A stretch of 52,064 nt of DNA from Chromatiaceae bacterium (lineage in GTDB: Bacteria > Pseudomonadota > Gammaproteobacteria > Chromatiales > Chromatiaceae): contig JACDZG010000047.1 in NCBI GenBank assembly GCA_013426805.1, positions 1 to 52,064 on the forward strand, given 5' to 3'. Positions 35,738-43,296 of the stretch are shown in pieces; position 1 is the first letter of the stretch; every line of letters begins with the position of its first letter. The translations under genes were made by a program, and so were the position numbers. Below the pieces are notes generated by a model that was not told the origin of the DNA, ran no database searches, and saw nothing but the letters and a program-made list of their open reading frames with translations.

Positions 35738-35971
35738 CTAAACCTCCAGTAACTCTTGAGGGGTGCAGATTATCGGGGGCTCGAACCCCATGGAGCGACA
35801 CAAGTGATCAATACGGGGGCGAAGCACCGAAATATTTATTTTATGTGCGAGCAGTTCCAGGTGAGGAGATAGTCCATACCTTTCACCGCTGCGACCGCGA
35901 TATTGATCCGGGAGAGCCCGGAATGCCAGCCGGCTTTGGGCTGATCGGTTGAACCGCGGGTTAGGCCGCAC
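35738..35971 (-). pseudogene. C-terminal fragment of a PIN-like protein
   Basis: Only the end looks genuine: ERYGLSPHLELLAHKINIS, then DHLCRSMGFEPPIICTPQELLEV. The 'ICTPxEL' ending is like that of PIN-type proteins found upstream of the small gene at 35559. The N-terminal half is missing; upstream it runs into attC-like sequence and the nucleotidyltransferase gene end. An incoming cassette could have removed the 5' part. Confidence 0.45.
35960..35966 (-). other. attC-like end box overlapping the nucleotidyltransferase stop
   Basis: On the minus strand the stop codon lies inside GCCTAAC, an RYYYAAC (R'') box, followed by CCGCGGTTCAACCG. A stop codon embedded in the attC R'' box is characteristic of integron cassettes. 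The matching GTTRRRY box is not found within 100 bases, so the site is incomplete. Confidence 0.4.
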
Positions 35972-36899
35972 GCCGGCCTTGTCGCTCTGTAGTCGGCTCG
36001 TTCATCCAATTCTGGTAAAGCGCCTCCAGTTCAGTACGAATCCAAGCGATGGAGTCTGAACCTGTAGACGTGTATGGCGACGGCGCTGCGAAGAGAATAT
36101 CAATCTCTCTCTGCTCAGGGGTTGAATCACTGAGAGGCGCGAAGCCCATGGCCCGATAGACTCCCTCATAGCGCCGCAAAAGGAAATACCAATGGACGGC
36201 GTGCTGTGGAAGCGCTAACAGTTGGTTGACGAATTCATAGGCTGATAGACGCAGCGAGAGCAGATTGGCGCCAGTGATTCTTTCTATTACCGCTTGCGTT
36301 CGCAGTAACGTCGGCAGCGACGTGTTGGCGAAGTGAGGATTGCTTCGGTACTCGCGCTTGCGACAGCGGAGATCAAGCAGCAGATGCAACTCCGAGTACG
36401 ACAGCTGATGCATGAAAGCTAATCTCATGATCAGCTCAGAATACGAGAAGATATAGGTTCCTTCCTGTGCTAAATCCAGGATTGCGTGATTCCGAAGTGC
36501 CACGGCAAGAACGTCGAATGCCCAGGCCATAGCGAGTGGTGTGGCGGGCACACCGTTAGTGAGTTCGAGAAGTTTTAGATTATCCGTGATCCGCGCGCTA
36601 TAGTCGCTTCTTGGGCGGTAGTCAGAAAGGAGGTCTCGGAGCCGACCTTGCCGATCGAGGAGGATCCGGGATTCTTGCTTCAAGTGCTGCAGGAAGAGCG
36701 ATCCGTCACGTGCAAGGTTCTGAAGCTGCTCCCAGATGTAGAGGCTTGGAGAGTACCCCGCGCGCTCAAGAGCATCCGCTATGAGAGGCTCGGGAAGTTT
36801 GGTTGCGACGAGCACATCCCTGTCGCTGATGAGATCAGCATCGCCTCTAGCCACGGAGCCGAAGAGGGCAAGACTGTCGATGCGCATTGAGGGAATCAT
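35961..36899 (-). CDS. Nucleotidyltransferase (MNT/pol beta-like) with helical C-terminal domain
   Basis: 312 residues. LALFGSVARGDADLISDRDVLVAT (11-33) is the G-S-x-x-R-G and D-x-D motif (Asp26, Asp28) of the pol beta NTase superfamily in its minimal MNT form. Residues about 100-310 are helical with no assigned family (LAMAWAFDVLAVALRNHAILDL, SYSELHLLLDLRCRKREYR); a HEPN-like fold is conceivable. The ATG at 36899 overlaps the stop of the pore gene by four bases, so the pair is co-translated. AT-rich relative to the genome. Related minimal NTases act as AMPylating antitoxins; whether this is antitoxin or signal synthase is unknown. Confidence 0.72.
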   Translation of the reverse strand: MIPSMRIDSLALFGSVARGDADLISDRDVLVATKLPEPLIADALERAGYSPSLYIWEQLQNLARDGSLFLQHLKQESRILLDRQGRLRDLLSDYRPRSDYSARITDNLKLLELTNGVPATPLAMAWAFDVLAVALRNHAILDLAQEGTYIFSYSELIMRLAFMHQLSYSELHLLLDLRCRKREYRSNPHFANTSLPTLLRTQAVIERITGANLLSLRLSAYEFVNQLLALPQHAVHWYFLLRRYEGVYRAMGFAPLSDSTPEQREIDILFAAPSPYTSTGSDSIAWIRTELEALYQNWMNEPTTERQGRRAA

Positions 36900-37786
36900 C
36901 GGATGAACCTCTTTACAATCATTGCGGTGGAGAGCGCAATCCATGTGATGCCAAGAACGACTTGGGACGCGACAGCAATTAAGCCAAACGTGGTCGTCGG
37001 CGTGAGTTCAGCAGTTCCAAATGTGGAGAGGTTTCCGACGGTGAAGAAGGCTGATTTTACGAGAAGCGGAACCGATGGAAGTTTACTTGACTCTATTCCA
37101 AAATCTGCCCAGTAGGCTTGGTTGTAAGCCCAGGTTAAGGTGAAAAGTATTGGAGTCCAGGCGAGGACGTTTCGTACTCGAACTCCGTAGCCAAAGATGC
37201 GCTGGAATAGCATGTTCCAGACCCAGAATGCATAGAAATTAGTATCGAACCATCTCGCCTTTCCCTTGGAGCTAACCCAATAGTACGTTCGGTTGTAACG
37301 TTGCCATAATCGAAAGTGATACTCGGCAGTGTCGCGGAACTCAGGCTGGCTTTCATCCACCGAGTTTTTCAGCAAGGCGTGGAAAAGATCCACGCCGACG
37401 TTGGAGTACTTCTTTCGATCAAATATTTCTTCTAAGAACGAGCATGGATCAATATACGTTCTAGATAGCCTAAACTTGTGCGTGTTGCAGCTAATGAATT
37501 TGCATTTATGAAATGCACAGTCTTCAAAATGGGCGCTGAGAAAGAGACATTCGTCAAATCGACAGTTTGTAAAAACAACGTTTTTAAAAGTCGTCTCATA
37601 GAATCGCATGCGCTTGAATGTCTTGTCCTTAAACTGAACAATGTCGCCCGGCGGTACAGCTTCCAGAATGCTACTGGGCACGAAAGCACGCTCAAAGATC
37701 TCGTCGTTCTTGTCGAGGTGCGATTGCAAATCCGCAGTGTTGACTTTCGGCAGTCCTTTGCCAAGATCAAAGAACGAATCGACCAT
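36896..37786 (-). CDS. Pentapeptide-repeat protein with C-terminal two-helix ion-channel domain
   Basis: 296 residues. Residues 52-101 form ten consecutive pentapeptide repeats (FKDKT FKRMR FYETT ... FEDCA FHKCK), a beta-helix stalk. Residues 205-227 and 267-290 are membrane helices; between them AFFTVGNLSTFGTAELTP aligns with the pore loop of two-TM potassium channels but the filter TxGYGD is replaced by STFGTAE. The protein probably makes an inner-membrane pore with a cytoplasmic beta-helix. It is the first gene of a two-gene unit with the nucleotidyltransferase, and AT-rich like it. An attC-like site lies 93 bp upstream. Confidence 0.72.
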   Translation of the reverse strand: MVDSFFDLGKGLPKVNTADLQSHLDKNDEIFERAFVPSSILEAVPPGDIVQFKDKTFKRMRFYETTFKNVVFTNCRFDECLFLSAHFEDCAFHKCKFISCNTHKFRLSRTYIDPCSFLEEIFDRKKYSNVGVDLFHALLKNSVDESQPEFRDTAEYHFRLWQRYNRTYYWVSSKGKARWFDTNFYAFWVWNMLFQRIFGYGVRVRNVLAWTPILFTLTWAYNQAYWADFGIESSKLPSVPLLVKSAFFTVGNLSTFGTAELTPTTTFGLIAVASQVVLGITWIALSTAMIVKRFIR

Positions 37787-37878
37787 CTTTGGATACCTTC
37801 AAAATGGTTTTCCGTTTGATAAGGGAATTGTGCTTCGTCTGAGGAAAAAGTGGTCAGCACAGAATGGATTTGAGTTAA

Positions 37879-37925
37879 GCCTAACCGACTGAAAAGTCGG
37901 GGACTGGCTCGCAACGGTGTTAGGC
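37879..37925. other. attC-like site (short)
   Basis: GCCTAAC (37879-37885) and GTTAGGC (37919-37925) are perfect complements and fit the RYYYAAC/GTTRRRY ends of integron attC sites. The 33 bases between include a 6-bp hairpin CCGACTgaaaAGTCGG. At 47 bp it is shorter than the usual 57-141 bp. It lies just upstream of the AT-rich two-gene unit. Confidence 0.45.
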
Positions 37926-38011
37926 GTTAAGTTGTTAGACCCCATCCCCTCCCCGGCAAGCCAACCCCCCAAGCATCCAAACCAGTAGTGCGAGCTCCGG
38001 AGACAGTTTAC

Positions 38012-38031
38012 TTAACTCGACTCTGAGTTAA
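38012..38031. repeat. TTAACTC/GAGTTAA inverted repeat
   Basis: 7-bp perfect arms with a 6-base loop in the gene-free stretch 37787-38383. It may be an operator or remnant; no T-run follows. Apart from this and the attC-like site the stretch has no recognisable content. Confidence 0.4.
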
Positions 38032-38383
38032 TAGACCAACCACGAAGCCTCGGAAACCGCAGCGTTTTGGATGCGCCAAGATCTCTTCTACAGGTCGGAG
38101 ACGGACACCGATCCGCATGGCAACGGACAGAGGAAAATTAGGAACGCACACGGAGTCATGTCTGTTGCCACCCCTCTACCGCTCACGCGGCGCCTGTACA
38201 AGCGCGGTGTTCCAAGGTTCGCAAATCGTTGTAGCGCAACGACCCGACCGGGGTAAGGCGGTTTTTCGCGAGCGACTATCTCGCACTTCCACAGCCCGCG
38301 AATCTGGGCCTGACCCGCGCCCCCTGGCAACACTTGCCACCCCTTCCCGCCAGTGCCAACCTGAGGGGAAACCGAGGTACCAG

Positions 38384-38647
38384 ATGCAGACCATGAACAT
38401 CTCCCTGCCAGACCCCCTGAAGCAGTTCGTCGACAGCCAGGTGGCAGCAGGCCACTTCAGCAGCGCAAGCGAGTATGTGCGCGAGCTGATCCGCGCGGAC
38501 GAGCGGCGCAAGGCCGTGAATGCGCTGGAAGCAGCCCTTCGCGAAGGACTGGACAGCCCCGAAGCGCCCATGGACCCCGCGGATTGGGACGCAATCCGCG
38601 CGACGGCCCCGGCCCGCCTGGTGGCGACACGCACGCGCCCAGTCTGA
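38384..38647 (+). CDS. parD: ParD-family antitoxin
   Basis: 87 residues. MNISLPDPLKQFVDSQVAAGHFSSASEYVRELIRADERR is the ribbon-helix-helix domain of the ParD/CC2985 family, followed by the toxin-binding helix ALEAALREGLDSPEAP. The start at 38384 (MQTMNISL) follows GAGG by 8 bases. The stop overlaps the parE start (TGATG). It should repress its own promoter. Confidence 0.9.
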   Translation: MQTMNISLPDPLKQFVDSQVAAGHFSSASEYVRELIRADERRKAVNALEAALREGLDSPEAPMDPADWDAIRATAPARLVATRTRPV

Positions 38648-39009
38648 TGGGTCGGATCTATCGGCGGGCAACGGCGCGGCGGGATCTGGTCGAGCACTTT
38701 GTCTACTTGGCAGAGACCGCGGGCCAGAATACAGCCGACCGCTTTCTTGAGAGCACACGGGCCAGCTTTGAGGACTTGCAGGTATGGCCCTCGATCGGGG
38801 CGCCGGTGACGCTGGGTAGCCCCGCCCTGGCTGGGATGGGGAAATGGCCGGTTCGTGATTTCAGGAACTCTTTGATCTTCTATCTGCCGAGAGGGAAACC
38901 GTGGTCTGTTCTCTGCCCCCGCCATCTTTGCGAGCTCAAGCGATGGCTTGAATCCCTTTTTTCTCAACGACGGTCAAGAGTCGAAGCGCCGGGCCGCCGG
39001 GGCGCTTGA
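38647..39009 (+). CDS. parE: ParE-family toxin with aberrant C-terminus
   Basis: 120 residues, about 20 longer than usual. The first 85 residues are normal ParE (YRRATARRDLVEHFVYLAETAGQNTADRFLESTRASFEDL, then WPVRDFRNSLIFYLP). The last strand, which should read like VLRVLHGARD, is instead VLCPRHLCELKRWL, and the frame then runs 74 bases into the convergent HigA-like gene. Since the ParE C-terminal strand carries key basic residues, activity may be lost. Confidence 0.78.
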   Translation: MGRIYRRATARRDLVEHFVYLAETAGQNTADRFLESTRASFEDLQVWPSIGAPVTLGSPALAGMGKWPVRDFRNSLIFYLPRGKPWSVLCPRHLCELKRWLESLFSQRRSRVEAPGRRGA

Positions 39010-39253
39010 CGCCTCGCTCCCAGTCCGAGACGAGGTTCTTGCTGACGTTGAGGTAGCGGGCGAAGACCGGCTGAGAGAGATGCTCACGCTCGCGCAGGGC
39101 GCGGATGGCCTCAGGCGAGAGGCGTGCGATGGGCGTCAGGCATGAGTCGTCGAACTCGCGCATGGTCTGATTGTCGATGGCGCCCACCCCGTTGAGTGCC
39201 TCCATGGTTTCGTGGATCGAAGCCAGCGCGTCGCTGCGGTACTGCTTAGTCAT
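38936..39253 (-). CDS. HigA-like XRE antitoxin
   Basis: 105 residues. The C-terminal half is an XRE helix-turn-helix (SPEAIRALREREHLSQPVFARYLNVSKNLVSDWERGVKRPGGPALRLL). The N-terminal half (ASIHETMEALNGVGAIDNQTMREFDDSCL) binds toxin. The ATG at 39253 overlaps the toxin stop by 8 bases and has GGAGG 9 bases upstream. Toxin-first order is typical of higBA-like modules. Confidence 0.88.
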   Translation of the reverse strand: MTKQYRSDALASIHETMEALNGVGAIDNQTMREFDDSCLTPIARLSPEAIRALREREHLSQPVFARYLNVSKNLVSDWERGVKRPGGPALRLLTVVEKKGIQAIA

Positions 39254-39629
39254 CGTAGTCAACCTCCGAAAATTGCCCGTTCCGGATCAGCGCCGCGAGT
39301 TGTTCGTCCGTCAGGTCCAGGACGTACCGCGCGGCCTTCTTGAATGCCGCCTCCTCCTCGTCACTGATATTTGCCTGCCGGCTCTTGGCGAATCCGTAGA
39401 CGAAGAACGCGCGATGCGCCTGGCGGTATAGGATCAGGGTCCGATATCCTCCTGACCGTCCTTGCCTAGGGCGCGCCACACGCTGCTTGACGACTCCGCC
39501 GCCGAGGTCGGCATCGATCAGACCCCGTTCCGCCCGGTGGACCGCATCACGTAGCGCCGCATCCCGGATCTTCTGCCTGCGCATATAGCGCTCGAACCAA
39601 GCGTTCTTGAAGATCCTCACGCGTCCCAT
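39246..39629 (-). CDS. HigB/RelE-like toxin (DUF1044-type)
   Basis: 127 residues. Sequence RIFKNAWFERYMRRQKIRDAALRDAV, VVKQRVARPRQGRSGGYRTLILYRQAHRAFFVYGFAKSRQANI and a C-terminal helix AAFKKAARYVLDLTDEQLAALI are those of the RelE-fold toxins encoded before an XRE antitoxin. Conserved basic residues (R-x-G-x-x-G-G-Y-R) are present, so it should be an active mRNA interferase. GGAGGAA precedes the ATG at 39629. Confidence 0.88.
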   Translation of the reverse strand: MGRVRIFKNAWFERYMRRQKIRDAALRDAVHRAERGLIDADLGGGVVKQRVARPRQGRSGGYRTLILYRQAHRAFFVYGFAKSRQANISDEEEAAFKKAARYVLDLTDEQLAALIRNGQFSEVDYDD

Positions 39630-40003
39630 TTCCTCCCCCCTTTATGTCACGCTTAGTATTATACCTGGAGACCGCAAGAGGTAAACGTTCAGCAAGCAGG
39701 CAAATTCCAAGACTCCAAATTTGAGGGCCCTCGCGCGACCCATGGTGGATGCGGCGCGTACGACCGACGTGCCAAGTCCCAAACACCGTGCGGCGTGCCT
39801 TATCCACCACAGCAGCGTCGGTTTCGTCGGCTGGATAAGCGCGCCCATCCACCCTCAGCCCCGCCGACGGTTCCATGCTGGTTGCTGCCGTCCAAGTTTG
39901 GAACTGCTGACTCGACGCTGCCGGATTGGCGGCACCAGCGCTCCCCCGGCTATGATCCCCACCAACGGTGACCAACCGGCCGCCGCGCCACGAGGACAGA
40001 CCC
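39630..40003. other. Gene-free 374-bp stretch
   Basis: No gene is seen. It starts with an AT-rich segment (39641-39720) that probably holds the toxin-antitoxin promoter and ends with a GAGGACAG ribosome site for the next gene. Between about 39745 and 39865 words GGATGCGGCGCG.. and their rough complement GCGCGCCCATCC face each other as an imperfect long palindrome, probably a decayed dispersed repeat. Confidence 0.45.
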
Positions 40004-40240
40004 ATGGCCGAACAACTCATGCTGTTGCCGAACGCGGACCCGGCGCGAATGCGCCTGCTGCGGCTGCCGCGCGATCTGGGCAGCACTGAAGCGTACCGTC
40101 TGGTGACCGGGCTGATCGCTACGCTGGAGTCCGCGCGCGCGCCGGGGGCCGGGCGGGTGCCGGTGGAGGATGTGATCGATGCCTTGGAGGAGCGCGGCTT
40201 CGAGGTGTTGGAGGTCATTTTGGGGCCGACCCTGGACTGA
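40004..40240 (+). CDS. Small conserved protein upstream of rlmH
   Basis: 78 residues; GAGGACAG precedes the ATG. MAEQLMLLPNADPARMRLLRLPRDLGSTEAYRLVTGLIATLE, then VPVEDVIDALEERGFEVLEVILGPTLD. No family is recognised; it is not RsfS, the usual neighbour of rlmH. It lies 13 bp before rlmH, so is probably co-transcribed. Confidence 0.65.
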   Translation: MAEQLMLLPNADPARMRLLRLPRDLGSTEAYRLVTGLIATLESARAPGAGRVPVEDVIDALEERGFEVLEVILGPTLD

Positions 40241-40253
40241 GAGTGCGCCGCCG

Positions 40254-40724
40254 ATGCGTATCCATCTGATCTGTGTCGGGCGGCGGATGCCCGACTGGGT
40301 GGAGGCCGGTTATCAGGAGTACGCCCGACGCCTGCCCCCGGAGTGCGCGCTGCATCTGATCGAGGTGGACCCGCTGCATCGGGGCAAGACCGGCGGCGCG
40401 GAGTTGGCCCGGCAGGATGAGGCGGCGCGTCTGCTCAAGGCGATTCCGAAAGGGGCGGGGGTGGTCGCGCTGGATGGGCGGGGCCAGGGCTGGAGCACCG
40501 AGGATCTGGCCCGCCAGTTGGCGGGATGGCTGGGCGGCGGACGGGATCAGGCGCTGCTGGTGGGCGGGCCCGATGGGTTGGCCCCGGCCTGTCTGGAGCG
40601 CGCGGATCAGTGTTGGTCGTTGTCGCGCCTCACTTTCCCGCATCCACTGGTGCGGGTGATCCTGGCCGAACAGGTTTACCGGGCCTGGAGCCTGCTCAAG
40701 GGGCATCCTTACCATCGGGGTTGA
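40254..40724 (+). CDS. rlmH: 23S rRNA (pseudouridine1915-N3)-methyltransferase RlmH
   Basis: 156 residues, the usual length. MRIHLICVGRRMPDWVEAGYQEYARRLP is the family start; VVALDGRGQGWSTEDLA, GGPDGL (SAM-binding knot loop), and the C-terminal HPLVRVILAEQVYRAWSLLKGHPYHRG complete the SPOUT knot. It methylates pseudouridine 1915 in helix 69 of 23S rRNA. Confidence 0.95.
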   Translation: MRIHLICVGRRMPDWVEAGYQEYARRLPPECALHLIEVDPLHRGKTGGAELARQDEAARLLKAIPKGAGVVALDGRGQGWSTEDLARQLAGWLGGGRDQALLVGGPDGLAPACLERADQCWSLSRLTFPHPLVRVILAEQVYRAWSLLKGHPYHRG

Positions 40725-40741
40725 TGATGAGGCGGTCTGGT

Positions 40742-40861
40742 GCTGGTCCGCGCGGCGGACCGGCCGATCTTCATCACGGTGAGTTCGCCGACTGCACGGG
40801 TGTTGGTCCGCACAGCGGAGGTTGGTCCGCACAGGAGGTTGGTCCGCACAGCGGACCCTAC
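40742..40861. repeat. Cluster of GGTCCGC repeats
   Basis: One palindrome CTGGTCCGCGCGGCGGACCGG (about 40743-40763) is followed by three TTGGTCCGCACA units at 40803, 40822 and 40839, the last extending to GCGGACCCTAC. The complement occurs at 43122-43142 and a variant at 13675-13694. It fills the 230-bp gap between rlmH and maf. Confidence 0.7.
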
Positions 40862-40954
40862 GGGCTTTGCGCAGAACGCGGCGGAGTTCTTTATCGCTCT
40901 GTATACTCATCGAAATCTCGCCGCGCGCGACTGTTCGGTAGACAAGTTAAGTTG

Positions 40955-41608
40955 ATGATGTCCGACGCTGATCCTCAGATTTACCTGGCCTCCCGCTCGC
41001 CCCGCCGGCGCGAGCTCCTGACCCAGATCGGGGTGCGGTTCGCGGTGGTGGAGGCGGAGGTCGACGAGACCCGCCACCCCGGCGAGCACCCGGAGGATTA
41101 TGTGCTGCGCGTGGCCCTGGAGAAGGCGCGGCAGGCGCACGCGGCCCTCCCGGCGGACGATTCCCGCCCGGTGCTGGGTGCGGACACCACGGTCGTGGTG
41201 GGGGAGCACATTCTGGGCAAGCCGGCGACCCTGGAGGACTGTCTGGCGATGATGCAGGCCCTGTCCGGGCGCTCGCATCGGGTGTTGACCGCGGTCGCGC
41301 TGATTGCGCCGGACGGGGAGCGGACCGATCTGTCCGAAAGCCGGGTGACCTTCCGGTCGCTCACCCACGACGAGTGCCTGCGTTATTGGCTCACCGGTGA
41401 GCCCCAGGACAAGGCCGGTGGCTACGGCATCCAGGGTCTGGGCGCGCTCTTCATCGCCGGTCTCAACGGCAGTTATTCCGGCGTCATGGGTCTGCCGCTG
41501 TTCGAGACCGGGCGGCTGCTGGGACAGGCCGGGATCGAACTCATATCCAACACGGCCGTCCGGGCGTCCGTTCCGACCGCGCAGGTTCCCACCGAGACGA
41601 CCCCATGA
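40955..41608 (+). CDS. maf: Maf-family nucleotide pyrophosphatase
   Basis: 217 residues. YLASRSPRRRELLTQIGVRF is the Maf active-site start, with EVDETRHPGEHPEDYVLRVALEKA, GADTTVVV and KAGGYGIQGLGALFI. The family hydrolyses dTTP/UTP or modified nucleotides to avoid their incorporation. The ATG at 40955 is followed by a second at 40958. The stop overlaps the rng start by four bases, a conserved maf-rng arrangement. Confidence 0.93.
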   Translation: MMSDADPQIYLASRSPRRRELLTQIGVRFAVVEAEVDETRHPGEHPEDYVLRVALEKARQAHAALPADDSRPVLGADTTVVVGEHILGKPATLEDCLAMMQALSGRSHRVLTAVALIAPDGERTDLSESRVTFRSLTHDECLRYWLTGEPQDKAGGYGIQGLGALFIAGLNGSYSGVMGLPLFETGRLLGQAGIELISNTAVRASVPTAQVPTETTP

Positions 41609-43059
41609 GCGAAGAAATCCTGATCAATGTGACCCCGCCGGAGACACGGGTCGCCGTGGTGGAAAATGGCGTGGTGCACGAGATCATCATCGAGCGGGCC
41701 GAGCGCTGCGGTTTGGTGGGCAATGTCTACAAGGGGCGGGTGGTGCGGGTGCTGCCGGGGATGCAGGCCGCGTTCATCGAGATCGGCCTGGATCGTGCCG
41801 CCTTCCTGCACGCGTCCGACATCATCGGTGCCGAGGGTGAGCCGCGCGGCGAGCATATCAACGAGCTGGTCCGCGAAGGCGACGAGATGGTGGTGCAGGT
41901 GGTCAAGGACCCCTTGGGCACCAAGGGGGCGCGCCTGACGACCAATATCTCGGTGGCCTCGCGCTATCTGGTATGCATGCCGGCGCTTTCCAGTACCGGG
42001 GTATCCCAGAAGATCGAGGACGAGGAGGAGCGCCGCCGCCTGCGCGATATCCTGGCGCGCTATGTGGAGGCGCATCCGGGCCAGGGCGGTTTCATTGCCC
42101 GCACGGCCGCGGAGGGCGTTGGTGAGGAGGCGCTGGTGAAGGACATGGAGTTCCTCGCCAAGCTGTGGCGCGGGGTGCGGGAGCGGTGTCTCCAGGCCAC
42201 CCAGATCGGACTCATCCACGACGATCTGCCGCTGGCCCTGCGCGCCCTGCGCGATCTGGTCACCCCGGAGGTGGAGCGGGTGCGTATCGACTCGCGCGCC
42301 ATGGTCGAGAAAGCGATCCCTTTCGCCGCCAAGTACATCCCGGAGATCAAGGACCGCATCGAGCAGTATCAGGGCGAGCGCCCGCTGTTCGACCTCTATG
42401 GGGTGGAGGAAGAGATCAAGAAGGCCCTGTTGCGCAAGGTGAGTCTCAAGTCCGGCGGTCATCTGGTGATCGATCAGACCGAGGCCATGACCACCATCGA
42501 TGTCAACACCGGCGCCTTCGTCGGGCATCGCAATCTGGAAGAGACCATCTTCAAGACCAACCTGGAAGCGGCTCAGGCGATCTGCCGTCAATTGCGGCTG
42601 CGCAATCTGGGCGGCATCATCATCATCGATTTCATCGACATGACCGAGGAAGAGCATAAGCGTCAAGTCATGCGCGCGCTGGAGAAGGCGCTGGCGCGCG
42701 ATCACGCCAAGACCCACATCACCGAGGTCTCGTCGCTGGGGCTGGTGGAGATGACCCGCAAGCGCACCCGCGAGTCACTGGAGCATGTGCTGTGCGAGCC
42801 CTGCCCCTGCTGCGGCGGGCGGGGTTCGGTCAAGACCGCCGAGACCACTTGCTATGAGATCTTTCGGGAGATCCTGCGCGAATCGCGCCAGTTCGAGGTC
42901 GAGACCCTACTGGTCCTGGCCTCGCAGGAGGTCGTGGACCGGATGCTGGACGAGGAGTCCGCCCATCTGGCCGAGCTGGAGGAGTTCATCGGCAGACCCA
43001 TCCGGCTGCAGGCCGAGGCGCTCTATTCCCAGGAGCAATACGATATTGTTCTGATCTAA
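41605..43059 (+). CDS. rng: Ribonuclease G
   Basis: 484 residues, the usual length. S1 domain GLVGNVYKGRVVRVLPGMQAAFIEIGLDRAAFLH (about 35-70), catalytic Mg-binding aspartates in TTIDVNTGAFVG and IIIIDFIDM, and a cysteine-rich zinc-link segment EPCPCCGGRGS. It processes 16S rRNA 5' ends and degrades mRNA. Coupled to maf by an ATGA overlap. It is followed by the hairpin repeat at 43057. Confidence 0.96.
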   Translation: MSEEILINVTPPETRVAVVENGVVHEIIIERAERCGLVGNVYKGRVVRVLPGMQAAFIEIGLDRAAFLHASDIIGAEGEPRGEHINELVREGDEMVVQVVKDPLGTKGARLTTNISVASRYLVCMPALSSTGVSQKIEDEEERRRLRDILARYVEAHPGQGGFIARTAAEGVGEEALVKDMEFLAKLWRGVRERCLQATQIGLIHDDLPLALRALRDLVTPEVERVRIDSRAMVEKAIPFAAKYIPEIKDRIEQYQGERPLFDLYGVEEEIKKALLRKVSLKSGGHLVIDQTEAMTTIDVNTGAFVGHRNLEETIFKTNLEAAQAICRQLRLRNLGGIIIIDFIDMTEEEHKRQVMRALEKALARDHAKTHITEVSSLGLVEMTRKRTRESLEHVLCEPCPCCGGRGSVKTAETTCYEIFREILRESRQFEVETLLVLASQEVVDRMLDEESAHLAELEEFIGRPIRLQAEALYSQEQYDIVLI

Positions 43060-43142
43060 ACCGCGCCCGGCGCGGTAGGCGATGTTCTTGGATGAGCTCG
43101 GCCCCGGGAAGGCCGCGATCCGTAGGGTCCGCTGTGCGGACC
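43057..43142 (+). repeat. Post-stop hairpin repeat, copy 2, and GGTCCGC repeat
   Basis: From the rng stop, TAAACCGCGCCCGGCGCGGTA (8-bp arms, 1-base loop) and GGCGATGTTCTTGGATG repeat the sequence seen after the RES gene. A GTAGGGTCCGCTGTGCGGACC copy of the GGTCCGC family lies at 43122-43142. The remainder to 43213 is featureless except for the ribosome site AGGAGGAG. Confidence 0.65.
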
Positions 43143-43213
43143 AGCGGTCTCGCCGTCGGCGAAATGGCCGCGATTATCAAGGGCTCTGTGGTGGATCTTA
43201 GGAGGAGTCCGGA

Positions 43214-43294
43214 ATGCGTTGGATCGATCTGTTCGCCTGGTTGCCGATGATTCCGCGGTGGCCCGCCGTCCGTTCGCTCATACAAGCCGCCTGA
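43214..43294 (+). CDS. Possible 26-codon leader peptide
   Basis: ATG at 43214 has the best ribosome site in the area (AGGAGGAG, starting 14 bases upstream). It encodes a short Trp/Pro-rich hydrophobic peptide (MRWIDLFAWLPMIPRW, then PAVRSLIQAA) and stops two bases before the ATG of the Mla-like permease, which has no ribosome site of its own. Ribosomes finishing the peptide could reinitiate on the permease gene. It could instead be the displaced start of the permease. Confidence 0.45.
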   Translation: MRWIDLFAWLPMIPRWPAVRSLIQAA

Positions 43295-43296
43295 CG

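Noticed and set aside
40803-40861. Regular GGTCCGCACA units as a CRISPR-like array
   Set aside because: Units are 12-20 bp, spaced 17-19 bp start to start with almost no spacer, and belong to a dispersed palindrome family; no cas genes.
41473-42717. 414-codon frame opposite maf and rng
   Set aside because: A mirror of conserved genes with atypical composition; no start signal.
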